DNA of 52,006 bases, taken from positions 1-52,006 of the forward strand of contig NZ_PCOY01000027.1 of NCBI RefSeq assembly GCF_002979475.1. Reading direction: 5' to 3'. Every line of letters starts with the position of its first letter. The stretch's first letter is position 1. Below, piece after piece: positions 40,969 through 48,794 of the stretch. The notes below the pieces were generated by a model. That model searched no databases, had not been told where the DNA came from, and worked only from the letters and a program-made list of their open reading frames with translations. The translations under genes and the position numbers were made by a program. This DNA comes from Microbacterium sp. MYb62 (GTDB lineage: Bacteria; Actinomycetota; Actinomycetes; Actinomycetales; Microbacteriaceae).

Positions 40969-42182
40969 CACGGCATCGTCGTGACCGAGGTCGAGGCGTA
41001 GTCCGGGAGCTCGATCGCCTCGGACTTGTCGAGCATCCGGGCCACGATCTGACGCATCGGCCAGTGGTGCATGAGCCGCGCCGAGAGCACGCGCATCCGG
41101 AGCATGAACCGACCACGCGGAAGGAAGCCGTCGACGCCGCCGGGTGCCAACGTGTGGGCAGTCGCGACGTAGGGCCGCATGATCTCCTCGTAGCGGGCGA
41201 AGGCCGCCACATGATCTCCCTCGGCGCGCCCGAGCTCGCCCGCCAATACATACGCGCCGACCAGGGCGAGGCTCGTGCCCATGCCGGTGAGGGGCGACCC
41301 GCAGTAGCCTGCGTCGCCGACCAGGGCGACGCGACCTCGAGTCCAGGCGTCCATGTGCACCTGACTGACGGTGTCGAGGTGGAACTCGTCATCTGCGTCG
41401 GCCGCAGCGAGAAGCTCCTCCGAGCGCCAGCCCATCCCCGCGAAGACCTCGTGGAGAAGCCGCTTCTGGCTGGCGACGTCACGCCGGTCCACGTCCGCGC
41501 CGGTGTCCGCGAAAGCCAGCATCGCCTTCGCCGAGCCGCCGCGCTCGGGCCTCAGCGCGAGCATCCTCCCCGGCTCGCTGTACATGTCGAACCAATCATC
41601 GAGGGGCCCCGGATCAGGAACCGTGCAGTACCCGAGGTAGGCGCCGAGGTGGACGACGTAGTCGGATTCCGGACCGAAGGCGAGCGCCCGCACACCGGAG
41701 TGGATGCCGTCAGCGCCCACCACGAAATCGAAGGTGCGCACGCCCCCACTGCGGAAGGTGACCTCGACGCCGTCGGGGCCGTCCGAGAGCGCTTCGATGC
41801 GGTCGCCGAAGATCGTCTCGGTGTGATCGGCTACGAGGTCATGGAGGATCTCAGTGAGATCACCTTTCATGATCTCGATCTCGGTCACGGGGCTGCCATC
41901 GCCGACGAAGAGGTCGGCGGGCATCGTGGCGAGCTCACGGCCGGCGCTGTCGATGTAGCGCAGCCCTTTCTCGTTCACGATGCGCTCGCGCACACGGGAC
42001 ATGATGCCCATCCGCTGCGCGACCACCTCGCCGAGACCGCGGAGGTCGACGGCCTGGCCGCCGAGGCGGAGATCGGGTGCCTGCTCGACGATCGTGGAGC
42101 GGATGCCCTGCCGGTGAAGCCAGTGCGCGAGGGCGGGCCCTGCAATGCCTGCGCCGGAGATGAGTACGCTGTATTCGTTCAT
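40968..42182 (-). CDS. FAD-dependent monooxygenase (class A, TetX/PHBH superfamily)
   Basis: The 404-residue flavoprotein has the FAD motif VLISGAGIAGPALAHWLHRQ, the DFVVGADGIHSGVR segment and VALVGDAGYCGSPLTGMGTS, the GD motif that binds FAD and NADPH. These define class A aromatic or drug hydroxylases. Members include TetX and Rox, which inactivate antibiotics, and polyketide hydroxylases, so the substrate is open. I prefer ATG 42182; GTG 42191 would abut the likely -10 TATTAC (42198-42193 on minus). It pairs with a divergent double-HTH regulator and converges on tetR. Confidence 0.85.
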   Translation of the reverse strand: MNEYSVLISGAGIAGPALAHWLHRQGIRSTIVEQAPDLRLGGQAVDLRGLGEVVAQRMGIMSRVRERIVNEKGLRYIDSAGRELATMPADLFVGDGSPVTEIEIMKGDLTEILHDLVADHTETIFGDRIEALSDGPDGVEVTFRSGGVRTFDFVVGADGIHSGVRALAFGPESDYVVHLGAYLGYCTVPDPGPLDDWFDMYSEPGRMLALRPERGGSAKAMLAFADTGADVDRRDVASQKRLLHEVFAGMGWRSEELLAAADADDEFHLDTVSQVHMDAWTRGRVALVGDAGYCGSPLTGMGTSLALVGAYVLAGELGRAEGDHVAAFARYEEIMRPYVATAHTLAPGGVDGFLPRGRFMLRMRVLSARLMHHWPMRQIVARMLDKSEAIELPDYASTSVTTMP

Positions 42183-42191
42183 GTACCGCAC

Positions 42192-42258
42192 GGTAATACC
42201 GCCGACGTACGGTGTACAAGTGTTCTAGCTAGACGGATGGTGTACTAGTACGGTGCGA
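42192..42258. promoter_or_regulatory. Divergent promoter/operator region of the monooxygenase and GntR-TetR genes
   Basis: Palindromes: GTACTAGTAC (42242-42251), TCTAGCTAGA (42224-42233), GTACGGTGTAC (42207-42217) and GGTAATACC (42192-42200). GTACTAGTAC resembles a GntR-type operator (GT-n-TAGTAC-n-AC) and contains TAGTAC 7 nt before GTG 42259. The minus -10 is TATTAC (42193-42198). One protein could therefore repress both genes. Confidence 0.6.
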
Positions 42259-43131
42259 GTGACTTCTCAGAGCATCGCGGCGGAGATCGCCGAGCGGATC
42301 GCGTCAGGCGATCTGGGCCCGGGCGACCAGGTGCCCTCTGCGCGCGGCATCACACGCGAATGGGGCGTCGCGATCGCCACCGCGACCAAGACCCTCGCCC
42401 TGCTGCAGCAGCAAGGCCTCATCGTCTCGACGCCCGGCATCGGGAGCGTCGTCGCCTCCGACACTTCACCGCCCACCCCGCCGCTGTCGACCTCGACGGT
42501 CGTCACCACCGCGATCACGATGGCAGACGCGGAAGGCATCGACGCGATCTCCATGAGGCGGATCGCTGCCGAACTCGGCACCCCGACGATGTCGCTGTAC
42601 CGACACGTCGAGAGCAAAGACGGCCTCGTGCTGCTCATGATCGACGCGGTTCTCGGGGAGGAGTCGTTCCCCGAGCCTTCAGCCGACTGGCGTGCCGACC
42701 TCGAGGTGTCGGCACGGCTGCAGTGGGCGGGCTTCCAGCGGCATCCCTGGCTCGCCGGCGTGATGTCGATCTCGAGACCCCAGCTCGTTCCGAACGGATT
42801 CCGCTACACGGAGTGGTGTCTGCGGGCCCTCGAACCACTCGGCCTGAGCATGGAGGCGATGATGTACATCAGCGTGATCGTCTTCAGCCACGTGAAATCC
42901 CTGGCGACCGACATCGCCTTCGAAGCCGAGCAGCGACAGGACACCGGCCTCACGGCGGACGAGTACATGACCACGCGGTCCACGGACATCGCCGCCATGG
43001 TGTCGCCGACGGATCTGCCCCTGCTCGCCTCCCTCGTCAGATCCGACGACTTCGACCTCGACCTCGACGCCCTGTTCGAGTTCGGTCTGCAGCGACTGCT
43101 CGACGGGATCGAGAGCTGGCTGCCGCGCTGA
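42259..43131 (+). CDS. Chimeric GntR-HTH plus TetR regulator
   Basis: The roughly 290-residue protein has two DNA-binding domains. The N-terminal part (about 1-68) is a GntR-type winged helix: SIAAEIAERIASGDLGPGDQ, SARGITREWGVAIATATKTLALLQQQGLI. Next comes a TetR-type HTH: VVTTAITMADAEGIDAIS, MRRIAAELGTPTMSLYRHVES, KDGLVLLMIDAVL. The remainder (about 135-290) is a TetR_C-like ligand domain. This layout is known in Actinobacteria but is uncommon. I chose GTG 42259 on the basis of TAGTAC 7 nt upstream; GTG 42253 is an alternative. It is divergent from the monooxygenase gene. Confidence 0.8.
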   Translation: MTSQSIAAEIAERIASGDLGPGDQVPSARGITREWGVAIATATKTLALLQQQGLIVSTPGIGSVVASDTSPPTPPLSTSTVVTTAITMADAEGIDAISMRRIAAELGTPTMSLYRHVESKDGLVLLMIDAVLGEESFPEPSADWRADLEVSARLQWAGFQRHPWLAGVMSISRPQLVPNGFRYTEWCLRALEPLGLSMEAMMYISVIVFSHVKSLATDIAFEAEQRQDTGLTADEYMTTRSTDIAAMVSPTDLPLLASLVRSDDFDLDLDALFEFGLQRLLDGIESWLPR

Positions 43132-43146
43132 CGCGCGCCCCGGTCG

Positions 43147-43587
43147 TCAATCGTCGCGAGGCCGCTGACGCAGGCTCTTGACGTCGGTGCGTCGCTGTTT
43201 GGCCTTGAGCCGACGCTCCTTCGAGCCACGGCTCGGCTTCGTCGGCCGCCGCGGCGGTGCCGGTGGACGCAGAGCTTCGCCCACCAGCGCGACCAGCCGG
43301 TCACGGGCGGCATCCCTGTTGCGCAGCTGGGCACGGTGCTCGGATGCCGCGATCGTCAGCACCCCGTCGACCAGGCGACCGCCCAGCCGATCGAGCAGCC
43401 TCTCGCGCTGATGCGGGGAGAGCACCGTCGAGTTCGCCGCATCCCAGACGAGCTCCGCCCGCGAGTCAGCCGTGTTCACGCCCTGCCCTCCGGGCCCGGA
43501 CGAGCGCGAGAAGCGCCACGACAGCTCGGCCTCGGGGATCGTGAGACCCGACGAGACCCGCAGACCGGGGCGATGGGCGGAAGGCAT
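43147..43587 (-). CDS. arfB: Alternative ribosome-rescue factor (ArfB/ICT1-like peptidyl-tRNA hydrolase)
   Basis: The 146-residue protein has a release-factor GGQ loop in RFSRSSGPGGQGVNTADS and a basic C-terminal tail rich in Lys and Arg, which ArfB inserts in the empty mRNA channel of stalled ribosomes. It has no codon-recognition domain. ATG 43587 gives the usual family N-terminus, and GATGAT 6 nt upstream on minus is a weak leaderless -10. It faces the AraC gene divergently. Confidence 0.88.
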   Translation of the reverse strand: MPSAHRPGLRVSSGLTIPEAELSWRFSRSSGPGGQGVNTADSRAELVWDAANSTVLSPHQRERLLDRLGGRLVDGVLTIAASEHRAQLRNRDAARDRLVALVGEALRPPAPPRRPTKPSRGSKERRLKAKQRRTDVKSLRQRPRDD

Positions 43588-43631
43588 GCCTCCATCATCG
43601 GCCCTCCGGAAGGGATGGCGCATCTCGCGGC

Positions 43632-43637
43632 TAGCAT
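43632..43637 (+). promoter_or_regulatory. -10 element for the leader ORF and araC-type gene
   Basis: TAGCAT, 7 nt before GTG 43645. Confidence 0.5.
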
Positions 43638-43644
43638 TGGCGAG

Positions 43645-43704
43645 GTGGCGGCGGCATCCACTTCGCAGAGATCTGCGCGGCCGCCTCACGCGGAGCACGA
43701 ATGA
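43645..43704 (+). CDS. Leader ORF of 19 codons coupled to the AraC gene
   Basis: GTG 43645 opens a short basic frame (VAAASTSQRS...) that ends with TGA at 43702-43704, overlapping the AraC ATG 43701 (ATGA). A TAGCAT -10 is 7 nt upstream, so ribosomes could start on it in a leaderless mRNA and re-initiate at AraC. The AraC gene lacks its own ribosome site. The peptide shows no known motif. Confidence 0.45.
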   Translation: MAAASTSQRSARPPHAEHE

Positions 43705-44543
43705 ACTCATACCGGCAGGACGACTGGGCGGCGAGCCCCTCGTTTCCGTCGACCGTGAATGAGCCGTATCTGATGGGCACGGGCGTCGTCACTGCCGAGG
43801 ACACCGGCACTCGCCCGCTATCTCCGCCGCACAGCCACGCCGACCCGATGCTGGCCTGGTGCTATCGCGGCACCGTGTGGGTGCACCTGCAGGATGCGCG
43901 GTGGCGCCTCGCCCCCGGTCAGGGCGTGTGGATCCCCGCGCACACCCCGCACACGGCCCACCACGAACCCGACTCGACCGGCTGCTACACGTACATCCCG
44001 GACTCCGCGCTGATCACTCCGGTGGACGACATCACCCGGGTGCTGGTGCCGCGCGCGGTGCAGGAGATGCTGCTCCACCTCGGCATCAACGACATGCCGA
44101 CCGACCTGCGCGTGCGCATCCAGTCGGTGCTCATCGAGATGCTGCAGCAGCCCCTGCCGGAGGCCTCGAGCGAATGGGGCGAGGTGCCGATGCCTGCGGA
44201 TGAGCGGGTCGCCCCGCTCGTGCAGGCGGTACTCGCCGACCCCGGCGATCCACGAGGGGCCGTCGAGCTGTTCCTCGCGCACGGGCTTCACGAGCGAACC
44301 GTGCTGCGCATCTTCCAGAACGACGTGGGCATGAGCTTCGGGCGGTGGCGCACCGGCGTGCGCATGACTCTCGGTGCACGGCTGATCGTCGACGGCACCC
44401 CGATCGGCGCGGCCGCGCACCGCTGCGGCTACGCCACGACGAGCGCCTTCTCCGCGGCGTTCAAGGAGCGCTTCGGGCTCACCCCACGCCAGCACGTGGC
44501 GCGCGTGCAGGCCGACAGCGCGCACCAGCTCTACTGGCGATGA
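43701..44543 (+). CDS. AraC family transcriptional regulator with cupin sensor domain
   Basis: The 280-residue protein has an N-terminal cupin-like domain: HSHADPMLAWCYRGTVWVHL, then ARWRLAPGQGVWIPAHTPHTA with likely metal or ligand His residues. The C-terminal AraC double HTH (about 195-270) includes ERTVLRIFQNDVGMSFGRWR, IGAAAHRCGYATTSAFSAAFKERFG. It lies directly upstream of, and co-oriented with, the iron-siderophore operon, so it is a good candidate activator responding to a siderophore, as known for YbtA/AlcR-type regulators. That link is inferred. Translation is likely coupled to the leader ORF. Confidence 0.88.
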   Translation: MNSYRQDDWAASPSFPSTVNEPYLMGTGVVTAEDTGTRPLSPPHSHADPMLAWCYRGTVWVHLQDARWRLAPGQGVWIPAHTPHTAHHEPDSTGCYTYIPDSALITPVDDITRVLVPRAVQEMLLHLGINDMPTDLRVRIQSVLIEMLQQPLPEASSEWGEVPMPADERVAPLVQAVLADPGDPRGAVELFLAHGLHERTVLRIFQNDVGMSFGRWRTGVRMTLGARLIVDGTPIGAAAHRCGYATTSAFSAAFKERFGLTPRQHVARVQADSAHQLYWR

Positions 44544-44664
44544 CGGCGCGGTGGCGCTGGCGGTGACCACTCAGCGGTGAACCCGACCGCGGTTGTCGGT
44601 TCAGCGACACAAGTCGTCGCTCCCGCAACACTGGACGCTGCATCCGCGTTCTAGCATCATTCTG

Positions 44665-44683
44665 TTAGGGCATGCTTACCTAA
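44665..44683. promoter_or_regulatory. DtxR/IdeR-type iron box
   Basis: TTAGGGCATGCTTACCTAA is a 19-bp match to the DtxR box TTAGG...CCTAA with both half-sites nearly complete. It sits just downstream of -10-like TAGCAT/CATTCT (44652-44663), where a repressor would block transcription. It controls the operon starting at 44736 when iron is high. Confidence 0.85.
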
Positions 44684-44735
44684 CTTCTCGCCGCGTCGAC
44701 GCGGCAACACCCTCCCCCCTTCCCGAAGGAGAACC

Positions 44736-45797
44736 ATGTCGCACGCTTCTGCGCGCCCGATGATCCGCCGAGGCTCCGCCCTCGTCGCCGCGGCCGTCGC
44801 CGCCGCCCTCGCCCTCGCCGGGTGCTCGTCCACCCCCGAGAACTCCGGCTCCGCCTCGACCGCCGTGGACGGCGTGGTGATCGAGCACGGCCACGGCAAG
44901 ACCGTGATCCCCGAGAAGCCGCAGCGCATCGTCACCCTCGGCTGGATGACCTCTGACATCGTCGCCGCGCTCGGCACGAACCCGGTCGGCATGGAAGAGG
45001 TCTGGGGCGCGGGCGAGAGCGGCTACCAGCCCTGGTTCGAGGACTACGTCACCGAGGAGTACGGCGAGACCCCCGAGATCATCCCCTTCCTCGAAGACGG
45101 CCCGAACTACGAGGCCATCAAGGAGCTCAAGCCCGACCTCATCCTGAGCCTCTACTCCGGCGTCTCCGACATCGAGTACGAGCGTCTGACCGAGATCGCC
45201 CCGACCGTCCCCTACATCGAAGGCCCCTGGAACCCGGGCACGTGGGAGGACATGACCCGCACGGTCGGCAAGGCGCTGTCCGAGGAGGACAAGGCCGAGG
45301 AGCTGATCGCCGAGACCAAGAAGCAGATCACCACGCTGGCCGGCGAGCACCCCGAGTTCGAGGACAAGACCTTCGTCTGGGGCCTGACCCTGAACGAGGG
45401 CGGCACCGACCTCGGCGTCTACCTCGAGTACGACCCCCGCGTTCGCATCACCGAGGCCCTCGGATTCACCTCGACGTCGGCGATGGACAGCTTCCTCTCG
45501 ACCGCCGAGGGCGACAACTGGTACACCGGCGTCAGCCTCGAGAACCTCTACGACGTCGAGGCCGATCTGTTCGCGGCCTGGGGCGGCAGCGCCGATGAAG
45601 GCACCTACACGGTCGAGAACAAGGTCGTGTCGCGCTGGAACCCGATCGCCAACGGCTCGTACGTGATCTACGCCGACGACGCCGAGGCCTCGGCCATCAG
45701 CGCGCCCACGGTGCTCTCGCTGAAGTACATCCTGCCGAAGTACGTCGATGACCTCGCCGGGGCGCTCCAGGGCGAGCCCACCATCACCGGCAAGTGA
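44736..45797 (+). CDS. Iron-siderophore ABC transporter substrate-binding lipoprotein (FecB/FepB-like)
   Basis: The 353-residue lipoprotein has a signal (ALVAAAVAAALALAGC) with lipobox Cys30. The mature part is FecB/BtuF-type: KPQRIVTLGWMTSDIVAALG, NYEAIKELKPDLILSLYSG, ENLYDVEADLFAAWGG. It binds an iron-chelate outside the cell. ATG 44736 has GAAGGAG 5 nt upstream. Its start lies 53 nt after the DtxR-type box, and the permease start overlaps its stop (GTGA). The siderophore cannot be named from sequence. Confidence 0.9.
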   Translation: MSHASARPMIRRGSALVAAAVAAALALAGCSSTPENSGSASTAVDGVVIEHGHGKTVIPEKPQRIVTLGWMTSDIVAALGTNPVGMEEVWGAGESGYQPWFEDYVTEEYGETPEIIPFLEDGPNYEAIKELKPDLILSLYSGVSDIEYERLTEIAPTVPYIEGPWNPGTWEDMTRTVGKALSEEDKAEELIAETKKQITTLAGEHPEFEDKTFVWGLTLNEGGTDLGVYLEYDPRVRITEALGFTSTSAMDSFLSTAEGDNWYTGVSLENLYDVEADLFAAWGGSADEGTYTVENKVVSRWNPIANGSYVIYADDAEASAISAPTVLSLKYILPKYVDDLAGALQGEPTITGK

Positions 45798-46879
45798 TCC
45801 GAGAGATGTCCCTGGCGACGGATGACGGCACGGACGTCTCGAACACGGGTGCGGGGAGTCGTGCAGTCGACTCCCCGCACCGCAACGGGACGCTCGTGGC
45901 GGGACTGGCCATCACGGTCGTGGTGCTGGCCATCGCCGCCATCGCCTCGCTCGCCGTCGGCGCCCGCGCGATCGACCCCGTCACCGTGCTGCAGTCCCTC
46001 TTCTCCTACGACGACGAGAACCCGCTGCACCTGATGGTCATGGAGCTGCGCGTGCCCCGCACGCTGCTCGGCATCGTCGTGGGTGCCGCTCTCGCGGTAT
46101 GCGGCGGGCTGATCCAGGCCTTCACCCGCAACCCGCTCGCCGACCCCGGCATCCTCGGTGTGAACGCCGGGGCATCCTTCGCCGTCACGTTCGCGGTCGG
46201 CGTGCTCGGGCTCACCACTCCCGGCGCCTACGTGCCCTTCGCCCTCGGCGGGGCCTTCGTCCTCACCATGCTCGTCTACATCCTGGGCTCGTTCGGAGCC
46301 TCGGGCGCGACCCCCATGAAGCTCACCCTCGCCGGCGTCGCACTCGGCGCGGCCTTCACCGGCTTCACCACCGCGATCGTGCTGCGCGACCACAGCACCC
46401 TGCAGGTGATGCGGTTCTGGGGCGTCGGCTCGATCGGCGGACGAACCCTCGACCAGCTCACCTGGGCCGTGCCCCTGATCGTCGCCGGGCTCCTGATCGG
46501 GCTCCTCTGCGCGCGCTCGCTGAACGCCCTGGCCCTCGGAGACGACCTGGCACAGGCCCTCGGCGCACGCGTGCGCGTGACCCGCATCCTCGTCATCATC
46601 GCCGTCACTCTGCTGGCCGGCACCAGCGTCGCCGCCGCCGGCCCCATCGCCTTCGTCGGGCTCATGATCCCGCACATCGTCCGCTGGTTCACCGGACCGG
46701 ATCAACGCTGGGTGCTCGCGTACTCGATGGTCATCGGGCCCGCCTTCCTGCTGTTCGCCGACATCCTCGGCCGTATCGTGCTGCCCAACGGCGAGATGCG
46801 CGTGGGCATCGTCACCGCACTCCTCGGCGCCCCGATCCTGATCATGCTCGTTCGTCGCAAGCGGGTGAGCGGACTGTGA
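45794..46879 (+). CDS. FecCD-type siderophore ABC permease
   Basis: The 361-residue permease has about ten hydrophobic segments. LRVPRTLLGIVVGAALAVCG, IQAFTRNPLADPGILGVNAG and the C-terminal VAAAGPIAFVGLMIPHIVRW are FecCD family hallmarks; the last is the loop that meets the ATPase. GTG 45794 overlaps the upstream stop by 4 nt; ATG 45806 is an alternative. It forms a heterodimer with the next permease. Confidence 0.92.
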   Translation: MIREMSLATDDGTDVSNTGAGSRAVDSPHRNGTLVAGLAITVVVLAIAAIASLAVGARAIDPVTVLQSLFSYDDENPLHLMVMELRVPRTLLGIVVGAALAVCGGLIQAFTRNPLADPGILGVNAGASFAVTFAVGVLGLTTPGAYVPFALGGAFVLTMLVYILGSFGASGATPMKLTLAGVALGAAFTGFTTAIVLRDHSTLQVMRFWGVGSIGGRTLDQLTWAVPLIVAGLLIGLLCARSLNALALGDDLAQALGARVRVTRILVIIAVTLLAGTSVAAAGPIAFVGLMIPHIVRWFTGPDQRWVLAYSMVIGPAFLLFADILGRIVLPNGEMRVGIVTALLGAPILIMLVRRKRVSGL

Positions 46880-47994
46880 GCATCGACCAGAAGCCCCTCG
46901 CGGCACCGAGGACCACCGCACCACGCGCAACCGCTCCGCCGGCCGCGTTCGTGCCGGTCGATCACGGACGCCGCCTGTTCCGGATCGAGACCGCGCACAT
47001 CGCCGCGCTCATCCCCGTGCGCTCCGTCGTCGTCAGCATCGTGCTGGTCGTCGTGATCGTCGGAGCGGGTCTCTTCTCCATGACCCTCGGCGCCTACGAG
47101 GTCGACTTCGCCGCCGTCATCCGGGCGATCTTCGACCCCTCCTCCGACCCCGACATCCGCCAGGTGGTCTTCGAATGGCGCCTGCCGCGCGTGCTGTTCG
47201 CAGTGCTGTGCGGGGCGGCGCTCGCCCTCGCCGGCGGCATCTTCCAGTCACTCACCCGCAACCCGCTCGGCTCTCCCGACATCATCGGCTTCGGCATCGG
47301 CGCCCAGTTCGGTGTGACGCTGGTGATGATCGTCTTCGAGCTGAACACGTACATGTTCAAGGCGGCCGGCGCGCTGGTCGGCGGCCTGTTCACCGCGTTG
47401 CTCGTCTACGTGCTCGCCAACAAGAACACGATGTCGTCGTTCCGGCTCATCATCGTCGGCATCGGGGTCTCGGCAGGGCTCGGATCGCTCACCTCGTGGA
47501 TCCTGATCTCGGTCAGCGTCGAGAAGGCGATGATGGCGGCGACCTGGGGTGCGGGTTCGATCGCCTCGCTCGGCTTCGACCAGCTGATCCCGGCGGCGAT
47601 CGTGTTCGCGATCGTGACCCTGCTGTCCCTCCCCCTCGCCCGCACGCTGCCGGTGCTCGAGATGGGCGACGACGCGGCAACCGCCCTGGGGATCAGCCCC
47701 GGACGCACCCGGCTCGCGGCGATGGTGTTCGGCGTGGCCCTGGTCGCGCTCGTCACCGCGGCCGCCGGACCCATCTCGTTCATCGCCCTCGCGGCTCCGC
47801 AGATCTCGCAGCGCCTCACCCGCTCGAACACCCCGATGGGCACGGTGCCCGTGATGCTGACCGGCGCCGCCCTCGTCGTGGTGTCGGACGCCGTCGCCCA
47901 GCTCGTCGCCGTGCCGGTCGGCGTCGTGACGGTCTCGGTCGGCGGCATCTATCTCGCCTGGCTGCTCGCCGCCCAGTACGCGCGCCGCACCTGA
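46876..47994 (+). CDS. Second FecCD-type siderophore ABC permease
   Basis: The 372-residue permease has a longer basic N-terminal tail (about 1-40), then WRLPRVLFAVLCGAALALAG, FQSLTRNPLGSPDIIGFGIG and VTAAAGPISFIALAAPQISQRL. These match the FecCD hallmarks of its neighbour at different sequence. GTG 46876 overlaps the upstream stop. Together the two permeases form the channel of the uptake system. Confidence 0.92.
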   Translation: MSIDQKPLAAPRTTAPRATAPPAAFVPVDHGRRLFRIETAHIAALIPVRSVVVSIVLVVVIVGAGLFSMTLGAYEVDFAAVIRAIFDPSSDPDIRQVVFEWRLPRVLFAVLCGAALALAGGIFQSLTRNPLGSPDIIGFGIGAQFGVTLVMIVFELNTYMFKAAGALVGGLFTALLVYVLANKNTMSSFRLIIVGIGVSAGLGSLTSWILISVSVEKAMMAATWGAGSIASLGFDQLIPAAIVFAIVTLLSLPLARTLPVLEMGDDAATALGISPGRTRLAAMVFGVALVALVTAAAGPISFIALAAPQISQRLTRSNTPMGTVPVMLTGAALVVVSDAVAQLVAVPVGVVTVSVGGIYLAWLLAAQYARRT

Positions 47995-48005
47995 AAGGAA
48001 CACGC

Positions 48006-48794
48006 ATGACCGCTTCGCTGCTGGCCCGCGACATCACGCTGGGCTACGGGGAGACCCCCATCATCTCCGCCCTCACGCTCGAGGTGCCGGACGACTCGTT
48101 CACGATCATCATCGGGCCCAACGCGTGCGGCAAGTCGACCCTGCTGCGCGGGTTCGCCCGGTTGCTGCGCCCGAGCACCGGCGCCGTGCTGCTCGACGGC
48201 GACGAGCTGCGCTCGCTCAAGCCCAAGGAAGCCGCCCGCAAGCTGGGGCTCCTCCCCCAGTCATCCATCGCGCCCGACGGCATCACGGTCGCCGACCTCG
48301 TGGGCCGCGGACGCTTTCCGCACCAGAGCGCGATGCGCACCTGGAGCAGCGCCGACGAGCGCGCGGTCTCCGAGGCCATGGCCGCGACCGGGGTCACCGA
48401 CCTGTCGCGCCGTCTGGTGGACGAGCTCTCCGGCGGGCAGCGGCAGCGCGTCTGGGTCGCGATGGCCCTCGCCCAGCAGACCAAACACCTGCTGCTCGAC
48501 GAACCGACGACCTTCCTCGACATCGCGCACCAGATCGACCTGATGGAGCTGTTCGCCGACCTGCACCGCAGCGGCACCACCCTCGTCGCCGTGCTGCACG
48601 ACCTCAACCACGCCGCCCGCTACGCGACCCACCTCGTGGCGATGCGCGACGGGGCCATCGTGGCACAGGGCGACCCGCGCGAGATCATCACGGCCGAGCT
48701 CGTGAACGCCGTGTACGACCTGCCGTGCAAGGTCATCACCGACCCCGTCTCGGGCACACCGCTGGTGCTGCCGCTCGGCCGGCGGACGCCGTGA
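48006..48794 (+). CDS. FecE-type siderophore ABC ATPase
   Basis: The 262-residue ATPase has Walker A GPNACGKST, signature LSGGQRQRVW and Walker B HLLLDEPTTFLDI, then the H-loop LHDLNHAARYATHLVAM. It powers the two permeases. ATG 48006 has GAAAGGA upstream, 11 nt after the second permease. Its stop overlaps the next gene start (GTGA). Confidence 0.93.
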   Translation: MTASLLARDITLGYGETPIISALTLEVPDDSFTIIIGPNACGKSTLLRGFARLLRPSTGAVLLDGDELRSLKPKEAARKLGLLPQSSIAPDGITVADLVGRGRFPHQSAMRTWSSADERAVSEAMAATGVTDLSRRLVDELSGGQRQRVWVAMALAQQTKHLLLDEPTTFLDIAHQIDLMELFADLHRSGTTLVAVLHDLNHAARYATHLVAMRDGAIVAQGDPREIITAELVNAVYDLPCKVITDPVSGTPLVLPLGRRTP

